Shown piece after piece: positions 9,746 to 23,040 of a stretch of 64,000 nucleotides of DNA (positions are counted from its first letter, which is position 1; each line of letters opens with the position of its first letter). The stretch is from Morinoia aosen (taxonomy: Eukaryota > Arthropoda > Malacostraca > Amphipoda > Talitridae), in NCBI GenBank assembly GCA_030386875.1, contig CM059575.1, positions 18,500,293-18,564,292 on the forward strand, read 5' to 3'. The translations under genes and the position numbers were made by a program. The notes under the pieces were generated by a model that saw only the letters and a program-made list of their open reading frames with translations, was not told the origin of the DNA and did not search any database.

Positions 9746-11490
9746 AGGTGTCCATTTATTTTTGCATGTGATTTAGCGCAACATTAGCTTCTAATGCACT
9801 GAACGATAGCCCACATGCCATTAGATCACCATCATAAGTAGCAGCATGCGGGTAAATTTAACGCAGGTGTTAGCGGAGACTGCCTTCACATGCATATTGA
9901 TGTGCCGTCGTAGGCAACGCTGAGTAAATGAGTGCGTGACACTAACTGACCACCGAGCTTTTCCTTTCATGAAGCTTCATCTTCAGGATTCGGCCTGCCT
10001 CAGACAAGAATGATTCATTCGAATTTAAAATTCCATACGACGAAAAATTATATAAAACACTTCCAGATATTTCAAGAGAATATAGGTTCACGGAAGTTAA
10101 GCTGCAATTCACGTTTCACAGTTGTTAGTCTATCGAGAATAAATACACTAGAACAGATGATATTCGTCGAAATCGAATGCTTATTATTATTAAAAACTCG
10201 AACTAAGCTTTTGTCATTGATGTTCTCCCTAGAACACGTGCAGCTGCCCTAAACTATCATCTCAAAAACCCTGTCAGTGACATTTGACATTTTTCAAAAT
10301 TATTAACGCCACATCTTGCAGCAGCATGGCTGACGAGCCAATCATGCAAACTCGGAGGCTCGTCTCCCAGTCAAAGAAATTCTTTCTTAAAAAAAAAATA
10401 CTTTCTACATTTAAGGGGATGATCCATCTGCGCTTGTGGCATGTATCTTTATTGTTCGACTGTTTTAAGAGCGACATCGATTAAAGAGATCAAAATCTAT
10501 TTCCTTACGAAAAGTGATTATAATTTGTATCAAATATTTATGTGAACTTTAACTTATTTCAATTGTGACGATATGAAACATAAAATAACTGTGGGAGTGC
10601 ACTTAAATGCTTGAATTGTTAGTAAACCAGACTCGTCCTAAAACAGGCAAGTGGTGATTTCGTCTCTGTCAGTGTGAATGGAGAAGATTGTATATTTTCA
10701 ACTGATGCCGTAAATGTCAAACGCATAATGGAGCCAGTTATACTGGTATCTACGGGTAAAAATAATAATTTTGATTATTTGCCTTGCTGTTGCCAGATTT
10801 TAGGTCACTGAGCTCACACAAAAATATCTGGAAAAAATTTTCTTTACTATTTTGTAGGAGATGAGAGAGCGTTACGACTGACTTTCAGAACTTTCGATTC
10901 TCGGCCCAAATTCATACTAAAGATTCAGATGTCGTAATTGACATCTGAGTTTATTTATTGTACTCATGCTCACTCACCACGCGAGGAGAGAGATATGCCT
11001 TGCAATGTAACTCCGACAAATTATAAAGGTTTCCTCACTGGGGTATTTTTAACTTCTGTCAGCGGGAATGAAGGAGAATTTTAAAATTCATAGTCAGTGG
11101 ATCAATGGACTTACATTCAGTACTAGCACGGTATCAAAGAACTCGTTTATTGTTTTGATTGAATCGATCCTCTACAATCAATCATCAAACGAAGACAGTA
11201 ATCCTGAAACTATTTCAGAACATATTTATCTCTCTTCATCTCAATAGATGGGATGAATAGGAAAGTTACGGGCTGGAATACGGTATAAACATTAGAGAGA
11301 GGATAACCTTCACAAATGTGTTTGCTATCGTTGCTAGCTACAGAACGCTTTGATGCGCTCACTTAATGGCATTACTTTCGGCAGCACGAGGTGACTACCA
11401 AATGTGGACCGTTGTACTTCTAAAAGAAGCTCTCCGTAATTGCCGAGTAGCTCATGTCAACATTGTTCTTGGATACACTCCATGTAGCAC
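9746..11490. other. No recognised features
   Basis: AT-rich sequence with short random-looking frames (for example 10010-10252, and 10274-10484 on both strands). A GGTGAGT donor on the minus strand near 10977 follows no convincing coding frame. Confidence 0.45.
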
Positions 11491-11493
11491 TGC

Positions 11494-11682
11494 TTGTGGC
11501 TCGCTTTGCTCGCAGTAGTCTTCTGCTCTACAGCTGGTGTGAGCTTTAAGAAGCAGCCACAGCTTTATTCCACTAAGGTTAGGGCATTAATTCAAGAGTT
11601 ATCTACTGATATAAGTGTGAGGAGATCCAGGTCGAGACTACATCAAAGACACTCTACAGTTACAACTTACTCAGAAGAATAG
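11494..11682 (+). CDS. Candidate secreted-peptide-like ORF lacking an ATG
   Basis: The frame reads a strongly hydrophobic, signal-peptide-like leader (LWLALLAVVFCSTAG) followed by a basic, hydrophilic tail of about 45 residues (…RRSRSRLHQRH…) ending in TAG. There is no in-frame ATG; an in-frame stop (the TAG of catgtagcac) lies just upstream. If real, the start would have to come from an upstream exon spliced to the AG at about 11487. The tail contains an RRSRSR-type basic run that could be a proprotein cleavage site. No family is recognised and chance is quite possible. Confidence 0.2.
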   Translation: MWLALLAVVFCSTAGVSFKKQPQLYSTKVRALIQELSTDISVRRSRSRLHQRHSTVTTYSEE

Positions 11683-11689
11683 TGATACT

Positions 11690-14600
11690 AAGCAAGATCC
11701 TTAATTTGTGAGCGTCAGCCCACGCTGCTTCAGACGACAGCCGTGCCTGTCTCCTTCCTTCGTGTTCCGTGTGACACTTTCTAGAAAATTTTGACCTCAC
11801 CTTCGATATGAGCCCTCAGTTCCCCTCTGGTGCTGCCCCTGCCCTCCCTATGTCAGTGTCGCGTAATTGACACTTCGCCGCCACCCTGTCACTTCCACTG
11901 CTACTGGGTGCCTTGTGGGCCGCCTGCCTCGTTCCAGCCCTCCTTCCACATAGCCTTCCTGCTCTGTTTTTGCTCAGAAATTACGCTCAACAATTTCACG
12001 CTCAACAATTTCTCTAACAGCATTCACAATGAAGGCTGCATTAGCCTTAACTTGAAAAGACCACCTTCCTCCGGAAGTGATTGGAAGCGCCTTTCAATCG
12101 CGTTTCATTTTGAATTTGTCCCAGGTGTGATATCGGATATTCTCGATCGAATTTTTGAAAACTTCATTTCAAAAGACGAACCTGAGCGCAAGCACGAAAA
12201 CAAGTGTCGTCAGTGAGATGTAAAAATAATCTCCCCGAACAATCGCAAATTTTCTAAAATTCCTGAAAGCAAAACATAAATTAAAAAAAGAAGAATGCTC
12301 ATTAATCACCTTTTCTTGATTAATGTCTCACTGCGAATTACCTGTCTTTTCTGATGCTCTGGTTGCGGAGAAATTATGAAGCATCTTTCACATGATAATT
12401 TTTTTACACTCTCACGACGCTTACGTACTAATATTGTATGAGAATATGCGGCCTACAGTCTCATCTTCCGGTTGCGTGTTTGCTACCAGAATACGTGAAG
12501 TAGAAGTTAGGCAAGCTTTAAGATTAGAAACTGCACTCATGCGACACAGAAGTGGCCTCTCGGGCACCTCTGCAGGGAGCACCCTGTAGCTCACCCGACA
12601 ATGATGTACACGTACAAGCCAAGTGATAGAAAAAATTCTATAAAAAATGTCAGCAATTTTGATGTTTCTCCTTTAGACCCCCGGTTTCCATTTGATTCTG
12701 TTCCCAACTAGCGGGGAACTATAATAAATCCCTTTAGTTCTTAATAATCAAGGTCTTAATTTGTTCAAACTTTGAGATAAAAATAATTGAGCTTCATTTT
12801 AATCAAAAGGAAGATAATTCACTTGAATTGCTTATTGTTTCCTCAACATTGTTCAAAGCACTCCAGCTGCTGGGTCTGACGCTTATTATGTAAATAAATA
12901 TAACAAAGAAAAGAATAAATTGTGCTCAAGTGTTTGTTGTTTCAAATAAAAATAATTATGAGTGATCTAATGTGCTAACATCATTGCATTTTATCAGCAT
13001 ATTAGGTCATGTACTGTAATTCGAAACAGCAAAGGCTTGAGCCCAATTAATTTTTTTCTTTTTTATATTTATTATATCATGAATGGCTTCGTTCCCACGG
13101 CAACGTTGCGCCTGGAACATCAAATGAAACGGAGCGTCATGTCGAGCGTTCGCTTGGGGCCCATTCAAAGTATTTTTTAATTTTCGAAATTTACGAGTAT
13201 TTATACGCACGTATTTACACAGATCCTCTAGACCTAGGGCAACTAGAAAAAAACAAATGCCACGCATTGATGAATTCGAAAGCTTGAAGAAGCGGCGACT
13301 ATGTTTTTTTATCAGCCCCTTTTATCGAAAGAAACATTTTTGTGCTTTTCCATTTTTCTGCTATACCTCTGAATTACTCCGACCGTTTTTTTTTAAGAGG
13401 AAATACGCCAACAACTAAATTCAACGATTTCAAATGTTTCAAAAGCTCTTGCCATGCTTTTTCAGCATGGAAAACCATTCACTTTATATGACTCTTGAAA
13501 GAATTCAATACAGACGCGACTATGAATTATGTGGACTTGATTGGGTATTTCGATCCTAATTTCTCATGGTTCTGTTTCTTCAGTTTTATTTCGTAATACT
13601 TCCTGCAAGAGCGTGACATGCATCACTTCCGGTGTGACGAGTATGTTAGGAGCATTTCATGAGACCAGCTCTAGCGTATCACCAATGCGATTTGATTGGT
13701 CTAGCCATTGTTCAGAAGTTCGTATGTCACTTCGGCCACATCAGGCGTTGGCCACTAGCATGGCAGACTGACGGCATCGTCAATATCGTAACCTTCCTCA
13801 TGGCTAAAAATTCTCTTTTTTTTGAAGGTTCATTCTTACCCTGAAATAGAAGTTTTCTAAAACGAAGCTGGTTAGGAAGAGAGCCAGTAAAATTCCATTT
13901 CATAAATGCATTTCTGTTTGATTGGTGATCACATCGTGATTTTATTGTTTAGCAAAATTGTGGAGCGTTAATAATAGCCAGAGTTTTATTTGGTGTAAAT
14001 GAGTGCTACGTGGCCTGGGTTTTGAAATGTTTATAGCGCGAAATTTTTTAAATTTTGATTATTCGAAGTTGATCTATCTATCTTTTTCGATCAAAAAGTA
14101 ATCAAGATAATTTGAGGCGCTAGAATATTGATGCATTCGCTACTTCTTGCCACGATTAACGAAAGAGTTCACTCTTTTGTTTTATGTTGCGTGGCTCTGA
14201 AAATACAGGACGCTAACACCCCGAAAACTCATCACAACTCTTACTGTACTAGATCCATGAGGTGCAGCTATGCCTGGCTCTGCACGCTTATTTTAGCACA
14301 ATTGTGGCTCTGATGCATGAGGGCTCGGGTGCGTACGTACGAGATTTTGACTGTTGCAGTTGGGAATGGGGGTCAGGACAGGCACGTGAGGCTGATCTGA
14401 CCTCATGTCTTGACGAAGAGTTCGCTCGATGTGAAAGTTCCGCGAATGCACTTAAGAATATCAGTTATCAAAACATCGTCATCCAATTGCTGTCTGAAGT
14501 TTGCTCAACGCCTTTCATGAGAACATATATACTCAGTGTAAGTTCTTGTAGTAACGATCGATTTATAAATTCAATGCAGATAAATGGGCTATAAAACCAG

Positions 14601-17600
14601 CAAACTTAGGAAAACATGTTGCCTGGTGTTACGGTAAGGGCTTGGCTTAACTTTAGTTTTAAATATTCACTGAATGGGTGTTATGTTTGTAGCTTCCTGC
14701 TATGTTTCTTCACTTTACTTACTGCAGAACGGACGTCAATAAAAAACTAAGGAATTTTTAATACAAGCGGTACGTCAGTTGTAGGCATCAGTCAAATGCA
14801 TCCCGGGTCGAAGTTTCAATGTTACTGAAAATGTTACAGAAGAGAAGGCGTTGTACCCAAATTCAAAGACGATCTTCTCAGCTGAAGACTTCTTAACAAT
14901 GAGTGATTACTTTGTGATTTGTCCTTAGTGACTCGACCAAAACTAACGAGAGAGAGAGTGTGTGATAAAGTAGCGAAGGCTTTATTTTCCTACGGCTGTG
15001 TATAAATGCGCAAAAATACATGAGAGAGTATCCAACTTCTTCAATTTCATCATTAGGAGAATGTTTTGTTTACATTTCCTAACCGTGGCCTGACTTGGGA
15101 GCTGAAAGCGAAACACTTTCTATTTCTCTATATTCCTCTTTCGCACTTTGTGTGTTTGTTTACAAGACAGCATTCTTGGGTGTATACATTCAGGTTTACA
15201 TCTTTCATCCACGTGACTACGTGTTTTAATTTTATCTGCTAAAACCTGCTCATGTTTTTCAATTCTGACTGGCCGTTTTCATCAATGAGTTTTAGTGGGC
15301 TATTGATTGCAATTTTGATTTATTTCAACAAGGTGTTACAGGTTCGAATTTTAAAAGCGTTGTTATTTTCGGTATGATTCAAGGTTACAGATACGTTCAA
15401 CTTTCCATCTTTGAGAGATGTAGCTCGCTGCGTCAGATACAACGTGTCACATACTTCCTGCTAGGCGCCTTCGTGGCTGAGCAAGGCCTCAGGGCAGAGT
15501 ATATTTGGGTAAGAAGTTGTCTCGTTTGAGGAGTTGGACGCTTTGCAGCGCCGCCGCCCTGCTGCCCTGCGCGGCACCTCACGGCGTCTGCCTGACGCAC
15601 GGCAAGTCTCCGGTGTGATGTGTCTAATGGCCTTCGCGAACTGCGAGCAGTATTCGGCGATGCATTTATTTAATGTGTGATTGAATCATCGTTTAATTGG
15701 TCTCAGTAAACGGAAAGACTGTCGCTGAATAATGTTGTTTCAGCGTTCTGAGATCGTTGATAAGTTTTATGGATGGAAAATGGAAAATGATCCTCATAAT
15801 TCAGGCTAATGCCGAGTCACCATCACAAACCTATTTTGTGACCATGTAAATCACGAGTTTAGATTTTTAAAAATTCTTCGATTATCTATTCTTTGAAATC
15901 GTGATGTTTTCGCATTGGTCCGTGTGCTTGAAGTAGCGAGGAGCCACATGACCTCGGAGTCTCGGCCTCCATGTCCGCGCTCGTCACCACGGCCGGCTGT
16001 CTGCTAACATCACCTCTAGCCCTCCAATTGCTATTAGGGCCATCAACAACCACTCGAGATATCGATTGACACAACCAGCAAGAATAACAATACAACAACC
16101 AGAACTCTGATGATGTGTTCGGAAAGTAAATTCGGTAAGATGAGTGAGCAGCTCAAAGTTAGAGCCAATAACGCACAGTGAGGTAACGGAATGGATGCCT
16201 TTTCTCTGTTCTTATTTTGACTACGTGATCACTTTGATTAAATGAAACTATCATATGACAATTAGCCATTTCCAGAAGCACATTCAAGGCAACTTTCGCA
16301 AGAAAGACAATCCTAATTCTTTCATGCGCCTTACCTAGACAAAAACTCAACACGACGCGCGCCAGCTATTGGTTTTGATCGAGGTTGTGATTTGTCATGT
16401 GACTGTCTTCAACGCCCCTCACCCACTTCCCCTCAAGTGAGGGCTGTGTCCCTAATGCAAATGCAGCATGTTTACAACCTGCCAAGCTGAGTGCCTGCTC
16501 GATGACTGTACATAACCAGGGTCTGTGATCTCGCCGAATTATCCTACAATTTTAGGTTCAAATTATGATCCGGACAGCTCACCAATAATTAATTGAAGTC
16601 AGTAGAGGAAGTGGCAGGGCGGTGCACATCAGGATGAAGGTACATAATAGTGATGGAGTGGCGGCTCATTTATTAATTGCGCTGCTTAGAAAACATGAAG
16701 GCTGATTTTGCAAGCTCCCGATAAGCCATGGTCACTTGGGCTTCATAAATATCTGGAACGAGATCTAATCTATTCTCAAATAATTTTTCAAAGCGCATGA
16801 ACATTGACGTCTCGGAAAATAACGAGGGCCTCCAAGTAAGAACGGAAATTCCAGTGCAAAAATAATTTCAAAAAAGTTAAGATTAAGCTTCGTTTGCGTT
16901 CGGGTATATATATACTTAATTCCTGCATATACCAAATAGATTTGATTTTAAAGTTATAAACTTCATTATGGACGTGTCTGTTTTGCTAACGATACTTAAA
17001 CAAGAATGTATCGGTTCAGTGTTATTAATAAGAGTGTTTTCACACAACAGAACTTTTGATTCGATCCAAACGCAGCTCATGAAGAGCCTTTTGCACGTTG
17101 TTGCACGTGTGATAAATTGGTAAAATTGGTAGGAAGTTGAATCGAAAATTTACTGAGCAGAAGCGCTTCTATTCATGCGAGAAGACAGTACGAATGATTC
17201 CAGCTGATTTCATAGGAGTTAATTCTAACATCATTGAAGTGTGTTTATTAAATTTTATGATTTATCTCAACACCGCTGCTGCGTTTTCTAATGACTACCT
17301 TTCATTTTTCAGGATACCATTTTTCCATAGCTCCGGTGTTGAAATATGTGTTTGATGATTATTCTTCTCAAAGTTTTAATTTTTTAATTTTTTTACTGCA
17401 GAATTGTGTTCGCAATTTTGTTAAACACGTCTTTATCGTCATAAAACAATTAAAGAACCGCTGCCACCACCACGTAAGTCGAAATTTTCAAAAAGAAAAC
17501 GATCATTATTTCCATGAGACAACTACTCACTCTAAAAGTGTTTTTTTTAATCCAGGTTTGAGAAAAGTTTTAAATAATTTCATCATGAAGGAAATTATGA

Positions 17601-18261
17601 CGAAAAAATCTATAATCTACACATGAATTCCGACTAAGAAAGCTACTTAATGAAATGTTTTGCAGGGATTTGAATTTTTTTTCCCTGGGAGTATTGGAAT
17701 CTCAAGGGCCCGGCGAGGTGACGAAAGAGATGTTAGAGAGAGTGAAGCAGGTCGAGGGTAGGAGCGTTGGTAATCCGAACCACGACGAAACATGTTTATG
17801 ACGAAGTTTCGTGAGAAAGCTTTGGTAGCTGAAGGCAAACATCCATGATATTGGAATTATGATCTAATTCATGATTGCAGAAGTGTTCGTGATGCTGTAT
17901 TTCGTATTTAAGGAGGGTGAGTAATGACGCATGCATGTAGCAACCTTTCTAGTATTGTCCCGTAGAGTAGATGTGCTCACAAGAAGCAGACATGGCAGAA
18001 CCATTACACTGGCTTGCCCTTACTTTTCCTGTCCTCATGTCTCTCTCCTTCCCCATCCCCAACGCGCCCCCGACATCCACTCTGGTCCCAACAGCAGCGC
18101 ACGTACGCAGCAGATGACTTTTGGTTTTATTGACGGTAATATCGCTAATATCAATATTGTCGTGAACTATGTTGAAAGAACAGGCCATGGAATTATTTCA
18201 AATTAAATTAAGCCCACAATGTCAAAGTTTGGTTTCTGTGTTCTCATCAAAATGGCTGGCT
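11690..18261. other. 6.5-kb stretch without recognised genes
   Basis: Mostly AT-rich with modestly GC-rich pockets (11740-11960, 15535-15625). Small structures include a direct duplication of acgctcaacaatttc near 11980-12010, and a short GA microsatellite near 14950. Open frames at 11830-12216 (128 codons), 13007-13267 and 14262-14594 show no domain, signal peptide or exon borders that I trust. B-box-like ggttcgaatt at 15341 and ggttcaaat near 16552 lack paired A boxes. Confidence 0.4.
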
Positions 18262-18562
18262 CGTCAGCGGTCAGCAGTAAGTAGTCAGAAGTCAGGAGTA
18301 AGTAGTCGGAAGTCAACAATAAACGGTCGAAGTTAGCAGTGAGCAATAGGCATTCAGGAGCCTGCAGTCGAAAGCCAGCAGTAAGCAGTGGGTAGTCTGC
18401 AGTAAACATTCGGAAGTCAACAGTTAGAAGTTGGACTTCAGCAGTATACAGTTTGCAGTCAGTGATAATCAGTTGGAAGTCAGCAGCAAGCAGTCGACAG
18501 TTTGCAGTAAGCAGTCGGGGCAGCAATGAGCGGTCGACAATTTGCAGTAAGCTGTCAGAAGC
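18262..18562. repeat. Degenerate repeat with 7-bp/21-bp period
   Basis: Phrases of the type agtcagcagtaagcagtcgg recur through 300 bp with a basic 7-bp rhythm (cagtaag, cagtcgg, aagtcag) that also fits 21 bp. Because 21 is a multiple of three and the unit lacks stops, a 178-codon minus-strand frame (18203-18739) runs across it as a seven-residue repeat (LLTADFQ, LLTVDFR, LLTSDYL). I read that frame as a by-product: it has no coding context, and the part outside the repeat looks unrelated. Confidence 0.85.
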
Positions 18563-19416
18563 CAGCCACCAGATGTCAGGCATCATCAATTTGCAGCACT
18601 GACCGCACCATCTGTGAGGCGATGCGGCCCTGAGTTGCACAGCTCTCAGGCGATGCAACGCAGACAAAAGCGCGGTGCTGCACCACCTGGTCAGCAGGGC
18701 AACACGGAGGCACAACCCAGCGCGACAATCACAGCACAATCAAATTTAATCAAAAGTTCAGCAAATAAATCGAGTTGGTGTTCATCCTCAACGCAGCGCG
18801 GAATGTGGACAGGAGCATCAAGGCGACTTCGCTCACGTGGAGTCAAAGTTCTGCAGTTCAGGCTGCAGCCACAGGCTAGTGCGCGTTGAGTCGACGGTGT
18901 GTGGACGTCGGCGTCGTGCGAGAGGAGGACTGTCAACCTCCTGTCTTAGTTCTTAATAATTTATATGTCCTGTGACCAGCATCAGCGTGCGGGGGATCCA
19001 ATAAAGGATTTATGCTCTCGGCAACAACCAGCTCTGTTTCACTATCTGAGCAGCAGGGGAGCAAGTCAGCGCACACGGCAACACAGAATAAGCCATTTGG
19101 GGGTTGACTTGGAGGTCAGTTGATATTGAGCGTTACATATTTGACGCAAATATTGTTGTTTACTGCTCGGTGAACAAGGCAATAGTGTACTGGCTCCTGC
19201 CATGACGTTGCTGATACGTTGTTGATATCAGCGATCAGCAAGATGCAGCGTTGCTTATCCTGTTTCATCACATCTGGAGATGAAAAGTTAGATATTTAAT
19301 AAAAGTTAGAGATTTCAATGCTGCTCATTGCTTAGTGAGGTCTGCAGGGCTGTTGTCAACGCTGCTCACTTGAAACACTTGCGGCCCCTTCATACTGACG
19401 CCTGCATCACCAATAC
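18563..19416. other. No recognised features
   Basis: GC-moderate sequence between two repeats. Overlapping frames on both strands around 18614-18936 are open without recognisable content. Confidence 0.4.
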
Positions 19417-19670
19417 CGGCGCTACTGGCACATGTGGCGTTATTTCTGTAGCGAGGTGATGCTGGAGGCGTCCGCTGTACCGGCACTAACCGTTATAGTG
19501 GCCACCGTTGTCACGGCGATTCAGGCAACGGCGACATCGGTTCTGCCGGCAATTCCTGTTATTGTTGGCGCAGTTATCACTGCACTCCGGTCGATAGGAA
19601 CATCAGCTGTACTGGCGACTGGTGCAATTGCGGCCCCCGTTGCCACGGTATGCCGGTCACTCCAATTTGG
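19417..19670. repeat. Degenerate 66-bp tandem repeat, about 3.8 copies
   Basis: Units begin ccggcgctac (19417), ccggcactaa, ccggcaattc and ctggcgactg at 64-66-bp steps. Shared internal landmarks are gt(t/c)acggcgat-like blocks and gacatc(g/a)g(t/c)t(g/c)ta-like unit ends. On the plus strand it reads as a 22-residue Val/Ala/Thr-rich repeat in an 89-codon frame. It is GC- and CpG-rich relative to its surroundings. Frame conservation over three diverged copies is mildly interesting but does not establish a gene, because the frame has no known domain. Confidence 0.75.
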
Positions 19671-19696
19671 TGGAGTGCAGCGACGAGTGATGATTT

Positions 19697-19835
19697 GCTG
19701 AGAGGAGGAGTTGAGGGAGGGGGAGTGTGAGTGGAAGTGTGGGAGGGAGAGGGAGGAGGAAGACGTGCATGAGGGAATGGGGTGAGTGGAGCGGAGGGAA
19801 GTGCAAATTGGGATGAGATGAGTGGGGAGAAACGA
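19697..19835. repeat. Purine-rich strand-asymmetric tract
   Basis: About 140 bp of almost pure G/A on the plus strand (ggagggggagtgtgag, gggagggagagggagg). It immediately follows the 66-bp repeat. Such tracts can form triplex or H-DNA, but no mirror repeat long enough to predict this is obvious. Confidence 0.7.
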
Positions 19836-21656
19836 CGGTAATTGGACTTGAAGTAACGACTATACGTTTTGAGATTTTATGAATTTGATTATCAACAGTG
19901 CGATAATTACCTGTACAAGTGTGTTGAATTGAACCACGAAACGAATTGAGATGACATGAAACGCGAATTGCGTGCGGATATTTTTATTCCGCTTTGAATA
20001 ACTGAATGCAAAACTGAATTCAAGCGGAGACATTATTTCAGTTTAAAAAATATCGAGTAAGCGTAGCCTCCATTCTCCAAGTTGTTCAAGGGAGTATCGG
20101 ACCTCATGTAAAACTTGGCACAGCTGGTGCTGCTGCTGAGGTGTGTCCACAAGGTATAGCTCAGCTGGCACACGAAAGTCAGGAATGACGCCGGCTTTGG
20201 CTACGATTGGTCACTGAGAACCAAAACAACGAATCTCAACGACTATTTCCGCTGTTTCAGTGTGTATACTATTTGTGTACTTTCAAAATTGATTGTTAAT
20301 AAGACGAGTTTTGCTACTGATCATTTTGGTTAAGAAAAATGCGAAATTTATTCATCGGTTTTAATGACGCTGAAATTGTTTTCCTTTAGTTTTTCAATGT
20401 CACCGTTACCTGTTACGGGCGGTGGGTGGCAATATTCCTTCCTCCTTAGCTTCACTGGAGCTCACATTATCGATTACAATTTGAAAACTCCCTTCATAGT
20501 ACGATAACGAAACTACGTTAATTATGAAGGAATGCCAAAAAATCTGTCAAACTTCCTGTGAAGCGCTTACAACAGAACACTCTGCGTTCTCTCTGGAAGC
20601 ATCTCTGCATCTGTCAATAAGTTGATGGTTATATTGTCGCCGAAAATTTCCATTATTTTTTTGCTGATCTTCATTTTATTGCCTTTAGATTTTAAGACCA
20701 TGATCTTGTTTGGTTTTGCATCAGTATTTGAAACTAAAACTCCATTTCTAAGTATGAAGAGAACTTCCCTTCGTTCCCCCGCCCTTTCTTCTGAGCCGAG
20801 TATTTTCTCTGACTTCAGGTATGGAGCTTTTCAGCTGAGTTAAGCAACGCAAATTGGAGGCTGATGACAGTATTTTAGGAAAATTACCCCCGTGCTGGAA
20901 GTACACTGCACACTGACAGCTAGTTGATTGATTATGAGGCCGTGTCTCACATGAGGGCTGCACAGCGTTCCGAGCTGGTAAACGGCCAATTTTAGAAATT
21001 ATAAACGCCGTGCTTCATTGATTTCATCAACAAATGTTCAAAACTAATAATTCCCATGTAATTTTATATATAAGTTACATCAAGCGGACTTTGATGAAAT
21101 CATTCGATTAAGGTTCAAGCTTCGAGTATTTTATTCTAACTTGAATGAACATTTGTGAATATTTTCCTAGAATAGTATTAATTTTTCTCTTACACAGGGC
21201 AAAATTTTTTCTCTATGAAAATATTTTGCCGAAAATGTTTACCTTCGTTTGAGTTATAATGAAGCTGCGCAGTGAAGTGGAATAAAGTGTGAATTTTGAC
21301 TTTGTATATAGTATATATGTACATATTAACTGTACATAACACTGCTATACAGATATTTTGAAAAATATATATATATTCATCACATGTCCATTGTGGATGT
21401 GCATATGAATTATTTAATTAATATGAATGTCGGTTATACCTGCGGCGAAAAAGCCTGGTTCCGAAAGCCCTAAGGTGTGTTATGATATATAATACAATAT
21501 ACAAAAATATATTGGCTGTGCATTTGTCTGCAACGTTTATTCATATTAATTGCATTTTTACAGACTTATTTGAATAAATGGGCGATTAAAATTCGATAAA
21601 TTAGAAATTGGTTGGAACCTTGGGTATCTCAGTATAGGTAAGTTTTAGTTTTACTT
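19836..21656. other. No recognised features
   Basis: AT-rich. It includes an A-box-like tagctcagctgg at 20157 without a B box, a TA-rich stretch near 21300-21380, and an imperfect hairpin near 19989-20030 (tccgctttgaa against ttcaagcgga). No exon is supported. Confidence 0.45.
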
Positions 21657-22315
21657 AATTCGGAAAATGTGAAGGAGAGGACAATAATCGAATCTCAAAT
21701 TTTTGGTGCCTAATCATAGTTAATTAGATTAAAATAAACAATTTTTCCCCTATGGACTTTCCGTCGCAAATGAGTATTTAACGAGTTATAGCGGTAGGCT
21801 ACTTACTGTAATTCTATTGTTGCATTAAAAGAGCGGGAAAAATAAGAGGAAGACCCCAAATGGACTCTGCGACATGAGGGGAAGACTCCAATGGACTCTT
21901 TCTTTAACGGTCAAATAAGCGTTAGATTAAATTACATTATCTTATCTCAAAATTGTTATTAACCTGCGGCTGTAGTAAGAAGTAATTTTTATGTTTTATT
22001 ATGTAGTTTCTCTCTATGAATTTCCCTGTTGCTCTAAAATAATCCGATTGACACGAAACACATGTAGACATCACCGCAGCTTTGACCACGGTATACCACG
22101 GCTTCGACGTAACTGGCGGCATTTAAATTATTATGTATTAACAGTCTTTCAAAGCGTTATAAGTAGCTGACGTCGACCACTATACTCGTTAAATGCTCAC
22201 TTGCGACGGAAAGTGCATAGAAGAAAAATAGTTTATTTCAATCTAATTAACTATGTTTAGGCAAAAAAAATTGGGAAATCGATTATTGTCCCCTCATTCA
22301 CATATATCTGAATTC
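21657..22315. mobile_element. Non-autonomous element with about 150-bp inverted repeats
   Basis: The left arm (21657-21808) and right arm (22160-22315) are reverse complements over most of their length. They share ggacaataatcga, catagttaattagatt, actttccgtcgcaa and atttaacgagt blocks in the same order. The 350-bp centre is not palindromic and holds a short duplication (aagacYccaaatggactct-like, near 21852 and 21886). No transposase frame is present. Terminal bases are ambiguous, so no target duplication can be claimed. The structure fits a MITE-like DNA element. Confidence 0.85.
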
Positions 22316-23040
22316 TTTTACTATTTTCTTCAGAATTTTTTCTCACTATAAAATTTTTAACTGAATTTTTGCTTGTATTTTTCCACGCTGCATTGCTAAC
22401 ATCACCCCGTAGCTGCCTGACGCACGATACTCTAATGCGTGTACGACATCCATAAATTAGGCTGTGCAATGGTTTTTTCAAATTTACGTGACGATAGATA
22501 TTGACCAAAAATTATATTAATATTATCATCATGGTACTATCACAGCATTTTTGTGGCCCTTTCAATCTTTATTTCATCATTCCAACTTCCATCGTTACAA
22601 CTTTTTCATCATTAAATTTACAATTTTTCATCATTACAACTCGGGGTCAGCGGTTTATACAGACGGTGCGTAGTGCGCGCACCTCCACAGCGTAGCACAG
22701 ACGCAACTTTTTAATCTGGAACGAAGTGAATTGAGAGAATTTAGCTGTGTCCAATAGAAAAAAGTAATTATTCAGCCAATCTATAGAGATCCATTTTGTC
22801 AGGTGCTTACGTTTCACTTGAAGCCTTTGAAAGCTCACGTTACATTAAGTATCGGCAGTGTATCAGAAACGGTATGTCGCTACCAGCCGTCTTCGGCTGT
22901 GTTATATTAGCTTCCCATGCCTAAAATAACGCATCATGATAACCAAAACCATGTTTTCAAATTAAAAGTTCTCTAAAACCTCAGCGCGCTTTATTGGAGG
23001 CGATTGAAGGTGAGCGGCGCACGTTACGAACTCTGTCCTT
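22316..23040. other. No recognised features
   Basis: AT-rich, turning GC/CpG-richer after 22980. A short perfect hairpin, cagccg-tctt-cggctg, lies near 22887. No exon is recognised before the 23041 frame. Confidence 0.45.

Noticed and set aside
11830..12216. 128-codon plus-strand frame
   Set aside because: Mixed composition, a short internal duplication, no domain and no conserved motif.
15341..15350. tRNA gene (B-box-like ggttcgaatt)
   Set aside because: No A box upstream and no pairing arms.
15500..15690. Arg/Ala-rich open phase in a CpG-rich pocket
   Set aside because: No ATG before the GC-rich part, no consensus donor, and composition explained by GC content.
18203..18739. 178-codon minus-strand heptad-repeat protein
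   Set aside because: It is explained by the 7/21-bp repeat. The flanking non-repeat part is not recognisable.
20157..20168. tRNA gene (A-box-like tagctcagctgg)
   Set aside because: No B box at the right distance and no cloverleaf.
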